From the NCBI GenBank assembly GCA_944376065.1, contig CALWBL010000016.1, positions 1 through 40,855 on the forward strand: DNA of 40,855 nt, written 5' to 3'. Positions 34,052-40,855 of the stretch are shown here, one piece after another; position 1 is the first letter of the stretch, and each line of letters starts with the position of its first letter. The position numbers and the translations under genes were made by a program. The notes under the pieces are model-generated. The model did no database searches. It worked only from the letters and a program-made list of their open reading frames with translations, and was not told the DNA's origin. This DNA comes from an uncultured Butyricicoccus sp. GTDB lineage: Bacteria > Bacillota > Clostridia > Oscillospirales > Butyricicoccaceae.

Positions 34052-34894
34052 ATGTCCGAAAGAATGTCACCAGGCCCTGTAAACTCAAATAATTGTTTCC
34101 GTGAGGCCGTGTGTGTTCACACTAATAAAGTCTATGACTCATGCAAGAGTAAGGAATGTGTACGTGACCTTAGGGTATATTTAACTACAGAGTCACAAGC
34201 ATTTATAAATAACAATTGTGTAACTGTTAAGCCAAGATGTGCTGAACTTTTATACGCTAATATAGATGTGGAAAAAATTCAATATAATAAAGGTTTTTAT
34301 TCGGTTGATGTAAGATTTTTCTATCGTATCACTGTTGAGGCAAGTACTGCAGTTGGTTGTCCAAGACTTTTAAGTGGTCTTGCTGTTTATGATAAGCGTG
34401 CAGTTTTGTTCGGTAGTGATGGCGGTGCAAGAATATTTAGTTCAAGATATTGCCAAAATGGTGCTGATTTTCAATATTTACAGTCTGCTAACAAGCCAAT
34501 TGCCGTTGTAGAAACCGTAGAGCCTGTTATCCTAGAGGCTAAAATAGTTGAGCCTAGTTATTGCTGTGGTTGTTGCTGTGATGTTAATACTGTGCCTAAT
34601 TGTGTAGGTCAGTGTTTCGGTGGGGAAGATATTGCTCTTGATAATGATGGAAACAAGCTTTATGTAACATTAGGTCAATTTTCAATTATGCGTTTAGAGC
34701 GTGATATTCAACTGCTTATGCCTGCATATGATATTTGCATGCCAGAACGTGATTGCAGTTGCTCCGATGATGGTAGTTGTGATGACCCATGTGAAATTTT
34801 TGAAAGATTTGAATTTCCAGTAGATGCCTTTTTCCCACCAAGGAAAGAAACACATACTAATGATTCTTGTGATTGCAGAAACAAATGTAGATAA
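34052..34894 (+). CDS. Cysteine-rich, probable spore-coat/exosporium protein
   Basis: A 280-residue protein with more than 20 Cys, including CCGCCCD and a C-terminal CSCSDDGSCDDPCE and CDCRNKCR, and with no signal peptide. The N-terminal SPGPVNSNNCFREAVCVHTNKVYDSCKSKECVRDL pattern (quoted here only in outline: paired Cys around a VYDSC motif) is one I associate with conserved clostridial proteins of spore-forming gut species. Cys-rich, signal-less proteins next to cotJC are typical of coat layers, where disulfides crosslink the shell. TATGGAGG precedes the ATG with good spacing. The coat assignment is inferred from composition and position. Confidence 0.6.
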   Translation: MSERMSPGPVNSNNCFREAVCVHTNKVYDSCKSKECVRDLRVYLTTESQAFINNNCVTVKPRCAELLYANIDVEKIQYNKGFYSVDVRFFYRITVEASTAVGCPRLLSGLAVYDKRAVLFGSDGGARIFSSRYCQNGADFQYLQSANKPIAVVETVEPVILEAKIVEPSYCCGCCCDVNTVPNCVGQCFGGEDIALDNDGNKLYVTLGQFSIMRLERDIQLLMPAYDICMPERDCSCSDDGSCDDPCEIFERFEFPVDAFFPPRKETHTNDSCDCRNKCR

Positions 34895-34901
34895 AAAATT
34901 T

Positions 34902-34931
34902 ATGCGGTGAGTTTTTCTCACCGCATTTTTA
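34902..34931 (+). terminator. Intrinsic terminator after the Cys-rich gene
   Basis: ATGCGGTGAG and CTCACCGCAT pair perfectly around TTTTT and are followed by a T-run. Confidence 0.9.
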
Positions 34932-35026
34932 TTTGAGAAAACATAATTTATACACAAAATATTTTTTTTGTGTAATTGATTCTATATATAAAAATAAAAT
35001 ATAAAAAACAATAGAAACAAAAAATC

Positions 35027-35055
35027 TTGACTTTATTGATACTCAATAATATACT
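35027..35055 (+). promoter_or_regulatory. Sigma-A promoter of the padR gene
   Basis: TTGACT (35027-35032), 17 bases, TATACT (35050-35055). An inverted repeat ATCAA-AC-TTGAT lies just downstream and could be the PadR operator. Confidence 0.8.
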
Positions 35056-35096
35056 TTAATTATCAAACTTGATTATCGAGAATAAGAGGTGATTAA

Positions 35097-35414
35097 ATGG
35101 CAAGAGCCAAATTCCAAACATTGACTGAGCAGATGTTTTATACTCTGTTATGTCTTAAAGATGAGTGCTATGGTATGGATATTCTTAATAAAATTCCAAA
35201 TATGACAAATAATCATGTAAACATAGGTTCAGGTACACTTTACACTCTTTTAAAGCAATTTTTAGATGAAAATATTATAAAACAAACAAAAGCAGAAGGC
35301 AGAAAACAAAGTTATATTTTAACACAAAAGGGTAAAGAAATGCTGGATAAAGAATATAAACGAATATTAGCCCAAATAACAGATTATAAGAGAGCATTTA
35401 AAAGTGAAATTTAA
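35097..35414 (+). CDS. PadR-family transcriptional regulator
   Basis: A 105-residue winged-helix regulator. The family core is plain: LTEQMFYTLLCLKDECYGMDI, then the IGSGTLYTLLKQFLDENII recognition helix and wing, EGRKQSYILTQKGKEML, and a short C-terminal helix. AAGAGGTG precedes the ATG. Small PadR proteins usually repress themselves and an adjacent membrane or transport gene in response to a drug-like ligand. Here the expected partner seems lost, as only a short hydrophobic remnant follows before a terminator. Confidence 0.9.
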   Translation: MARAKFQTLTEQMFYTLLCLKDECYGMDILNKIPNMTNNHVNIGSGTLYTLLKQFLDENIIKQTKAEGRKQSYILTQKGKEMLDKEYKRILAQITDYKRAFKSEI

Positions 35415-35542
35415 ACTATTAAATATACTAATTATAAAAGCATAAATATAACAATTTCTAGTTTCTGCAATATCTGTGGTTGCACTTATATTTATGATTG
35501 CAGTAACATTTTTCATCATTTCTCATTGTTAATAGTATTATG
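35408..35542 (+). pseudogene. Remnant of a membrane protein after padR
   Basis: A short frame from GTG 35408 stops after 13 codons. In another frame, 35450-35530 encodes a hydrophobic stretch (FLVSAISVVALIFMIAVTFF) ending in TAA, like the last membrane segment of a protein. This suggests a decayed PadR-linked membrane gene, but the piece is too short to name. Confidence 0.3.
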
Positions 35543-35577
35543 CAGATAGCTTGTTTCTACGGGTTATCTGTTTTTTT
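35543..35577 (+). terminator. Intrinsic terminator of the padR unit
   Basis: CAGATAGC and GGTTATCTG pair around a short loop and are followed by seven T. Confidence 0.8.
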
Positions 35578-35626
35578 ATTTTTATATTGACTGAAATGCA
35601 TCACTTAATAAAATTTATAAAATTAC

Positions 35627-35655
35627 TTGACAATTTAAAATATTTAACCTAGAAT
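35627..35655 (+). promoter_or_regulatory. Sigma-A promoter of the marR-ABC operon
   Basis: TTGACA (35627-35632), 17 bases, TAGAAT (35650-35655). The repeat GTAG-TATG-CTAC at 35659-35670 overlaps the expected transcript start and is a candidate MarR operator. Confidence 0.8.
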
Positions 35656-35692
35656 TATGTAGTATGCTACTTAAATTTCGGGAGGTGAATAT

Positions 35693-36145
35693 ATGAAAAA
35701 TGAGCTACCATATGGGCTTAAAATTGCGATAATAAACAGAACTTTTAAACGCATGATGGATGACTGGGCAAGTAATATGAAATTAACATTTGCACAGGTA
35801 AGAGTATTGGCTGAGATCAGTAATATGGAAAATGAAGGGATATCAGAAATAAATCAAAAAGACTTAGAAAAATATGATAAAGTTTCACATCCAACCATGA
35901 CAGGAATTCTGCAACGACTAGAAAATAAAGGTTTTGTCAAATGTTGCCCTAGCTCAATGGATAGACGACTTAAAAAAATAAGTTGTACAGAAAAATCTAT
36001 TGGAATGTACAAAAAATTAGAGAACAAAGATAATCAAATTTTTATAGAAATATGCAAAGGATTTTCTGAAAATGAACTTGAACTTTTCAATTCACTTTTA
36101 GATAGAATACTTCATAATATTTCAAAAGATAAATTTGATGTATAG
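35693..36145 (+). CDS. MarR-family regulator of the ABC exporter
   Basis: A 150-residue winged-helix repressor. The core is MKLTFAQVRVLAEIS, then INQKDLEKYDKVSHPTMTGI as recognition helix, then RLENKGFVKCCPSSMDRRLKKIS as the wing with its conserved DRR. GGAGGTG precedes the ATG. It is first in an operon with two ABC half-transporters; this arrangement usually means that the exporter is induced by a compound bound by the MarR protein. Confidence 0.92.
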   Translation: MKNELPYGLKIAIINRTFKRMMDDWASNMKLTFAQVRVLAEISNMENEGISEINQKDLEKYDKVSHPTMTGILQRLENKGFVKCCPSSMDRRLKKISCTEKSIGMYKKLENKDNQIFIEICKGFSENELELFNSLLDRILHNISKDKFDV

Positions 36146-36172
36146 TAATTATAGAAAGGAGTATATAAAACC

Positions 36173-37906
36173 GTGATTAAAAAACTGATAAAAAGTGTTC
36201 GTGAATTTAAAAAAGAATCACTTCAAACTGCTTTATATGCATGTCTTGAGGTTGTAATGGAAATTATAGTTCCATTTTTAATGTCACTTATAATCGATAA
36301 AGGTATCTATGGAGGAAATCTAAATATTTTAGCCAAACTTGGAATAGCTATGATTATATGTGTTTTATTTGGTATGCTTTTTGGTTTGCTTGCAGGCAGT
36401 AAAGCGGCAAAGGCAGCCACTGGTTTTGCTAGAAATTTACGTAAAGATATGTATTTTCATATACAAAATTTCTCATTTTCAAATATTGATAAATTTTCCT
36501 CTGCTGGTCTTGTAACTCGTTTGACAACTGATATAACAAACATGCAAAACGCATATCAAATGATAATTCGTATTGCTGTTAGAGCACCTTTATTATTACT
36601 TTTTTCCCTTTGCATGTCTTTTACTATCAGTGTAAAATTAGCGCTTGTGTTTCTTATTATGATTCCAATACTTGGTGGTGGACTTGCGCTCATAGTACAT
36701 AAAGCTCACCCTGTTTTTGAACAAGTTTTTAATACTTATGATTACTTGAATAGTGTGGTACAAGAAAATTTAAGCGGTATAAGAGTTGTTAAGTCTTTTG
36801 TTAGGGAAGAACATGAGAAAAAGAAATTCAGTAAAGTTTCAACTGATTTATATAACAAGTTTTTAAAAGCCGAGAGGTATGTCTCTCTTAATGCTCCTTT
36901 AATGCAGTTTGTTGTATACACTTGTCTAATTTTGGTTTTCTGGCTTGGTGCTAGAATTATTGTTCTTTCTGGTGGTGTAGAGCTTACAACCGGTCAGCTT
37001 ACAAGTCTTATCACTTATGCAATGCAGATTATGATTTCTCTTATGATGCTTTCTATGGTGCTTGTTATTATTACTATTGCGCAAAGTTCCTGCGAGCGTA
37101 TTGTAGAAGTGCTTGACGAAAAAAGTGATATCACTAATCCAAAAAATCCAGATATGGAAGTCATAAATGGCTCTATATGCTTTGAAAATGTAGACTTTAG
37201 CTACTATAAAGGTAAAGATATATATGCACTGGAAGACGTTAATGTTTCAATTCCATCGGGTGCAACAGTCGGAATAATAGGTGGAACTGGGTCTGGTAAA
37301 AGTAGCCTTGTTCAGCTTATACCTAGACTTTATGATACAACTCATGGTAGAGTTTTAGTTGGCGGAAAAGATGTAAGAAATTATGATATTGAAACTCTTA
37401 GAGATAATGTTGCAATGGTTCTTCAAAAAAATGTATTATTCTCTGGAACCATTGAAGAAAATCTAAGATGGGGCGACGAAAATGCAAGCCGCGAGAATAT
37501 AGTTCATGCATGTAAACTTGCTCAAGCTGATGAATTTATTCAAAGTTTTCCAGATAAATATGATACTTACATAGAGCAGGGTGGTACCAATGTATCTGGT
37601 GGACAAAGACAACGTCTATGTATTGCTAGAGCGTTGCTTAAAAAGCCTAAAATCTTAATTCTTGATGACTCCACATCAGCGGTTGACACAAAGACTGATG
37701 CTCTTATTCGTAAGGCATTTCGTGAAGAAATACCAGATACAACCAAAATTATTATTGCTCAGCGTATTTCTTCAGTCGAGGACGCAGATATGATTATTGT
37801 TATGGACGATAATAAAATTGATAGCATAGGTACTCATGAAGAGCTTTTAAAGTATAATAAAATCTATCAAGAGGTTTATAAATCACAGCAGAAAGGGGAG
37901 GAGTAA
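36173..37906 (+). CDS. Heterodimeric ABC exporter, subunit with degenerate ATPase site
   Basis: A 577-residue half-transporter with six membrane segments (about residues 15-300) and a C-terminal ATPase domain. Walker A is GGTGSGKSS and the signature is VSGGQRQRL. The Walker B residue after the Asp is Asp instead of Glu (LILDDSTSAVD), and the switch His is Gln (IAQRISSV). These changes are typical of the non-catalytic half of TM287/288- or BmrCD-type exporters. The GTG start follows AAAGGAG. It lies 4 bases before its partner. Likely role: drug or peptide export at the cell membrane; substrate unknown. Confidence 0.93.
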   Translation: MIKKLIKSVREFKKESLQTALYACLEVVMEIIVPFLMSLIIDKGIYGGNLNILAKLGIAMIICVLFGMLFGLLAGSKAAKAATGFARNLRKDMYFHIQNFSFSNIDKFSSAGLVTRLTTDITNMQNAYQMIIRIAVRAPLLLLFSLCMSFTISVKLALVFLIMIPILGGGLALIVHKAHPVFEQVFNTYDYLNSVVQENLSGIRVVKSFVREEHEKKKFSKVSTDLYNKFLKAERYVSLNAPLMQFVVYTCLILVFWLGARIIVLSGGVELTTGQLTSLITYAMQIMISLMMLSMVLVIITIAQSSCERIVEVLDEKSDITNPKNPDMEVINGSICFENVDFSYYKGKDIYALEDVNVSIPSGATVGIIGGTGSGKSSLVQLIPRLYDTTHGRVLVGGKDVRNYDIETLRDNVAMVLQKNVLFSGTIEENLRWGDENASRENIVHACKLAQADEFIQSFPDKYDTYIEQGGTNVSGGQRQRLCIARALLKKPKILILDDSTSAVDTKTDALIRKAFREEIPDTTKIIIAQRISSVEDADMIIVMDDNKIDSIGTHEELLKYNKIYQEVYKSQQKGEE

Positions 37907-37909
37907 AAC

Positions 37910-39772
37910 ATGAAGAGAGGATATAGTGGAGCTACTATTAAACGTCTTCTAAACTATATTGTAAGTCATGCTAAAATTATATTTATAATAGCTTGTATAT
38001 GTGTTTTAATCTCAACAGCAGCAAATGTAATCGGTTCAATGTTCATTCAAGTTTTAGTTGATGAATTTATCGAACCCCTACTGCTGGAGCAAAATCCTGT
38101 TTTTACTGAGCTTGCCAATATGCTTTTAATGCTTGCAGGTATTTACTTAATAGGTGTTTTATGCACATTTACATATAACCGTTTGATGATTAAAGTTTCT
38201 CAAGGCTGCCTTAAAAATATTCGTGATGATATGTTTAATCATATGCAGGCGCTGCCAATTCGTTATTTTGATACTCATACACATGGCGATATTATGAGCC
38301 ATTATACAAACGATGCTGATACACTTCGACAATTTATCTCTCAGGCACTTCCACAGCTTATATCATGCTCTGTAAGTGTAATTGCAACCTTTATGGTAAT
38401 GCTACACTATAGTCTTATGCTTTCAGCCTTAGTTGCAATAATGTCTATTATTGTCTTTTGGGTAACAAGATTCATTGGCGGAAACAGTACAAAGTATTTT
38501 ATACGTCAACAAAAATCTTTAGCAGATATAAATGGTTATATAGAAGAAATGATTGGTGGTCAAAAAGTAGTAAAAGTATTCTGCCATGAAAAAAAAGCTG
38601 AAGAAATGTTTGTAAATAAAAATGATGCTCTATTTGCTGAAGCTCAACACGCAAATAAGTTTGCCAACATTTTAATGCCTATATTAGCTCAAATAGGTAA
38701 CTTGCAATATGTATTAGTTGCAATGCTTGGTGGTTATTTAGCTATTTCAGGAAATGAAAATATTACAGCTGGTGTGGTAGTAGCATTTTTGACTCTATCC
38801 AAATCTTTTTCTATGCCAATTCAGCAAATTTCCCAACAAATCAGCATGGTTGCTATGGCTCTAGCTGGTGCAGAACGTATTTTTAAACTTATTGATGAAG
38901 AAGTAGAAACAGACAATGGCTATGTCACTCTGGTTGAAATTAAAGAAGAAAATGGTCAAATTATTGAAACTAATGAGCATACAAGAAACTATGCTTGGAA
39001 ACATCCACATGGCGATGGTACATTAACTTATACAAAGTTAATGGGCGATGTAAGAATGTTCGATGTGGATTTTGGTTATGAGGAAAACAAGTTGGTATTA
39101 AGAGATGTTACACTTTATGCCGAACCAGGTCAGAAAGTTGCATTTGTTGGTGCAACAGGTGCAGGAAAAACCACAATTACGAACCTTATCAATCGTTTTT
39201 ATGATATAGCTGATGGCAAGATTCGCTATGATGGTATAAATATAAACAAGATTAAAAAGGCTGATCTTCGTAAATCTCTTGGCATAGTTCTTCAGGATAC
39301 CTATTTATTCACTGGTACAGTTATGGATAATATTAGATATGGTCGTCTGGATGCAACTGATGAAGAATGTATTGCAGCAGCAAAACTCGCAAATGCTCAT
39401 GGATTTATAAAACATTTATCTGATGGATATAATACAGTTCTTACTGGTGCGGGCGCTGGGCTTAGCCAAGGTCAAAGACAGTTGCTTGCCATTGCACGAG
39501 CAGCTGTTGCTGACCCTCCAGCAATGATTCTCGATGAGGCAACCTCTTCAATTGACACAAGAACAGAAAAGCTTGTGCAAAATGGCATGGACTCACTTAT
39601 GCATGGTCGTACAACTTTCGTTATTGCGCATAGACTTTCTACTATTCAGAATTCTGATGTTATTATGGTGCTTGACCATGGTCAAATTATTGAACGTGGT
39701 GACCATGACAGTCTAATAGAAAAGAAAGGTACATATTATCAGCTTTATACTGGAGCTTTTGAACTTGAATAA
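37910..39772 (+). CDS. Heterodimeric ABC exporter, catalytic subunit
   Basis: A 620-residue half-transporter with six membrane segments and an ATPase domain. Walker A GATGAGKTT, Walker B AMILDEATSSID with the catalytic Glu and the switch His in IAHRLSTIQ are canonical. The signature is altered (LSQGQRQLLAIARA instead of LSGGQ), as in TM288-type partners. The pair therefore has one full and one degenerate site. An extra ~35-residue stretch between membrane and ATPase parts (about 345-385) is also usual in this subunit. AGGGGAGG lies before the ATG. Followed by a terminator. Confidence 0.94.
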   Translation: MKRGYSGATIKRLLNYIVSHAKIIFIIACICVLISTAANVIGSMFIQVLVDEFIEPLLLEQNPVFTELANMLLMLAGIYLIGVLCTFTYNRLMIKVSQGCLKNIRDDMFNHMQALPIRYFDTHTHGDIMSHYTNDADTLRQFISQALPQLISCSVSVIATFMVMLHYSLMLSALVAIMSIIVFWVTRFIGGNSTKYFIRQQKSLADINGYIEEMIGGQKVVKVFCHEKKAEEMFVNKNDALFAEAQHANKFANILMPILAQIGNLQYVLVAMLGGYLAISGNENITAGVVVAFLTLSKSFSMPIQQISQQISMVAMALAGAERIFKLIDEEVETDNGYVTLVEIKEENGQIIETNEHTRNYAWKHPHGDGTLTYTKLMGDVRMFDVDFGYEENKLVLRDVTLYAEPGQKVAFVGATGAGKTTITNLINRFYDIADGKIRYDGININKIKKADLRKSLGIVLQDTYLFTGTVMDNIRYGRLDATDEECIAAAKLANAHGFIKHLSDGYNTVLTGAGAGLSQGQRQLLAIARAAVADPPAMILDEATSSIDTRTEKLVQNGMDSLMHGRTTFVIAHRLSTIQNSDVIMVLDHGQIIERGDHDSLIEKKGTYYQLYTGAFELE

Positions 39773-39778
39773 CATAAA

Positions 39779-39810
39779 ACACCTGCTATAAAAGCAGGTG
39801 TTTTAATTTT
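39779..39810 (+). terminator. Intrinsic terminator of the exporter operon
   Basis: ACACCTGCT and AGCAGGTGT pair around a short AT loop and are followed by TTTAATTTT. Confidence 0.88.
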
Positions 39811-39815
39811 ATATA

Positions 39816-39844
39816 TTGACTTTTTTGAACTTAATATACATAAT
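39816..39844 (+). promoter_or_regulatory. Sigma-A promoter of arsC
   Basis: TTGACT (39816-39821), 17 bases, CATAAT (39839-39844), 43 bases before the ATG. Confidence 0.7.
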
Positions 39845-39887
39845 AAATTCAAAACGTTTTAAAAATATCAGATAAGGAGTAGTAGAA

Positions 39888-40349
39888 ATGAATCAAAATT
39901 ACTATTGTGAAGTTGGTTGTAATGATAAAACATATAAACCTAATATAAAATGCGAAGGTAAACCAAAGGTTGCATTTATTTGTGTGCATAATTCTTGTCG
40001 CAGCCAAATGGCAGAAGCTCTAGGCAAAAAACTTGCAAGCGATGTTTTTGAAAGCTATTCAGCTGGCACAGAGCTTAAAAGTCACATAAATCCCGATGCG
40101 GTTCGTATGATAAAAAAACTTCATGGCATTGATATGCAGAAAACGCAGTTCAATAAATTGATTACTGATATTCCAGAGCCTGATATAGTAATTTTTATGG
40201 GGTGTAATGTTTCTTGTCCTAATATTTTATTTCAATATGCAGAGAATTGGGGGCTTGATGACCCATCAGGTAAAGATGATGAAGTTTTTGCTGAAACCAT
40301 CAAGAAAATTGAGGAAAATATCATTGCATTAAAAAATAAACTAAAATAA
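39888..40349 (+). CDS. arsC: Arsenate reductase / low-molecular-weight phosphatase ArsC
   Basis: A 153-residue protein of the thioredoxin-coupled arsenate reductase family. The P-loop CX5R is seen as Cys32 to Arg38 (ICVHNSCRSQMAEA). The shuttle cysteines lie in MGCNVSC (106 and 110), and the acid Asp in DDPSGKDDE. The first ~25 residues form an unusual extension with Cys7, Cys11 and Cys22 before the fold begins at KVAFIC. No arsR, arsB or acr3 gene is beside it, so it is an isolated reductase here; a protein-phosphatase role cannot be excluded. Confidence 0.85.
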   Translation: MNQNYYCEVGCNDKTYKPNIKCEGKPKVAFICVHNSCRSQMAEALGKKLASDVFESYSAGTELKSHINPDAVRMIKKLHGIDMQKTQFNKLITDIPEPDIVIFMGCNVSCPNILFQYAENWGLDDPSGKDDEVFAETIKKIEENIIALKNKLK

Positions 40350-40355
40350 TTAAAA

Positions 40356-40401
40356 TAGGAGTTGTATTTATGTAACTAAGTGCAGCTCCTAAATTATTTT
40401 A
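40356..40401 (+). terminator. Probable terminator after arsC
   Basis: TAGGAGTTGTA and TGCAGCTCCTA pair with two G-U pairs and are followed by AATTATTTTA. Confidence 0.5.
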
Positions 40402-40575
40402 TGGTTGACTTTTTCATCATATTTTTGTATACTAGATTTGTCACATATACAAGTTTTTTATTGGGTATTTATATATGTGTCTGATGGCGTAGTATGATTT
40501 CACTTTAAGAAAACTTAAATCGCTCTCTTTTAGATTATTGCTCAATTATTATCCACTTGTAAAAATTTAATATAT

Positions 40576-40615
40576 GCGTCAGTAGCTCAGTTGGATAGAG
40601 CACATGCCTCCTAAG
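40576..40615 (+). pseudogene. 5' half of a tRNA-Arg-like gene, truncated in the anticodon loop
   Basis: Contains an acceptor strand, a normal D arm (TAGCTCAGTTGGATAGAGC) and the loop CTCCTAA with anticodon CCT. After this the sequence no longer pairs or resembles a tRNA. The D arm and loop resemble those of the intact tRNA 100 bases downstream, but the acceptor strand (GCGTCAG) differs. Confidence 0.75.
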
Positions 40616-40678
40616 GTCGCGTTACAACAAACACCTTTAGGAAAAAGGCAATAGTCAACAACTTAATATTTTATAGAT

Positions 40679-40755
40679 GTCCCTGTAGCTCAGCTGGATA
40701 GAGCGACCGCCTCCTAAGCGGTAGGCCGGAGGTTCAAATCCTCTCAGGGATGCCA
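40679..40755 (+). tRNA. tRNA-Arg (anticodon CCU)
   Basis: Acceptor GTCCCTG with CAGGGAT (first pair G-U), D arm TAGCTCAGCTGGATAGAGC, anticodon stem ACCGC/GCGGT around CTCCTAA (anticodon CCT, reads AGG), T arm GGAGGTTCAAATCCTC, discriminator G and encoded CCA. Confidence 0.95.
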
Positions 40756-40784
40756 GCTGAAAAGCCAGAAAACCCCCATAAATA

Positions 40785-40834
40785 CAAGGCTTTGATAAGG
40801 ATGGTAGCAAGAAACCAGTAAAATCAAGGCTTTG
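40785..40834 (+). repeat. Direct repeats CAAGGCTTTG beside the tRNA, possible integrase arm sites
   Basis: The 10-mer occurs at 40785-40794 and 40825-40834, 40 bases apart, just after the tRNA-Arg 3' end. Such repeats next to a tRNA are typical of the end of an integrated tyrosine-recombinase element; the element itself would lie beyond the window. Confidence 0.4.
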
Positions 40835-40855
40835 TGGACAGCAACAGGCAATGCG

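Noticed and set aside
33825..34082. 85-codon frame across the right junction
   Set aside because: It is a shadow of the cotJC 3' segment, which is read in another frame and matches the catalase C-terminus.

Overview
The window is AT-rich DNA from a spore-forming, anaerobic member of the Clostridia. The evidence is a split spore-coat Mn-catalase gene (cotJC), an oxygen-sensitive ThiH, a T-box-controlled trp operon, PadR/MarR regulators and clostridial-type large serine recombinases. I cannot name the species.

Layout. 1-4184: end of a type I restriction operon (hsdR without its N-terminus, then a disrupted HEPN-motif gene). 4316-13970: accessory and mobile DNA with a TIR-like defence-type protein, an HNH nuclease with a small RHH protein, a phage-type repressor with twin palindromic operators, several unknown small genes, an orphan NgoPII-like restriction enzyme and a small resolvase. 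14181-18306: a large serine recombinase with an upstream 21-bp-phased repeat array, then a secreted protein and a frameshifted SLH protein, both enclosed by two nearly identical 46-bp terminator repeats. 18343-18701: middle part of cotJC. 18689-33849: a 15.1-kb block ending in another large serine recombinase. 33837-33955: 3' end of cotJC. 34052-40349: chromosome-like genes (Cys-rich coat-like protein, PadR, MarR plus heterodimeric ABC exporter, arsC). 40576-40855: a truncated tRNA-Arg-like half, an intact tRNA-Arg(CCU), and a repeat-containing flank that resembles the edge of another integrated element.

The main result is that cotJC is split. A 13-bp core, GTTTTGGTGATGC, occurs at 18689-18701 and 33837-33849. 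Joining the two copies restores, in frame, a normal CotJC C-terminus. The intervening 15,148 bp ends with a serine recombinase 40 bp from the right core, which is the architecture of skin-like elements that interrupt sporulation genes. Its cargo is a lipoprotein, a putative metalloprotease, a DUF4230 protein, a thiazole-synthesis operon (thiS-F-G-H-tenI) and a complete trpEGDCFBA operon. The catalase fragment also lacks its first ~57 codons at about 18350, next to the other recombinase module. The gene may therefore be interrupted twice, with the defence-rich left part of the window lying inside the second element.

Regulation visible in the sequence: a Trp T-box with two tandem terminators that compete through a shared antiterminating helix; a terminator-type hairpin in the thi leader without a TPP riboswitch; twin operators at the phage-type repressor; and good sigma-A promoters before padR, marR, trp and arsC.
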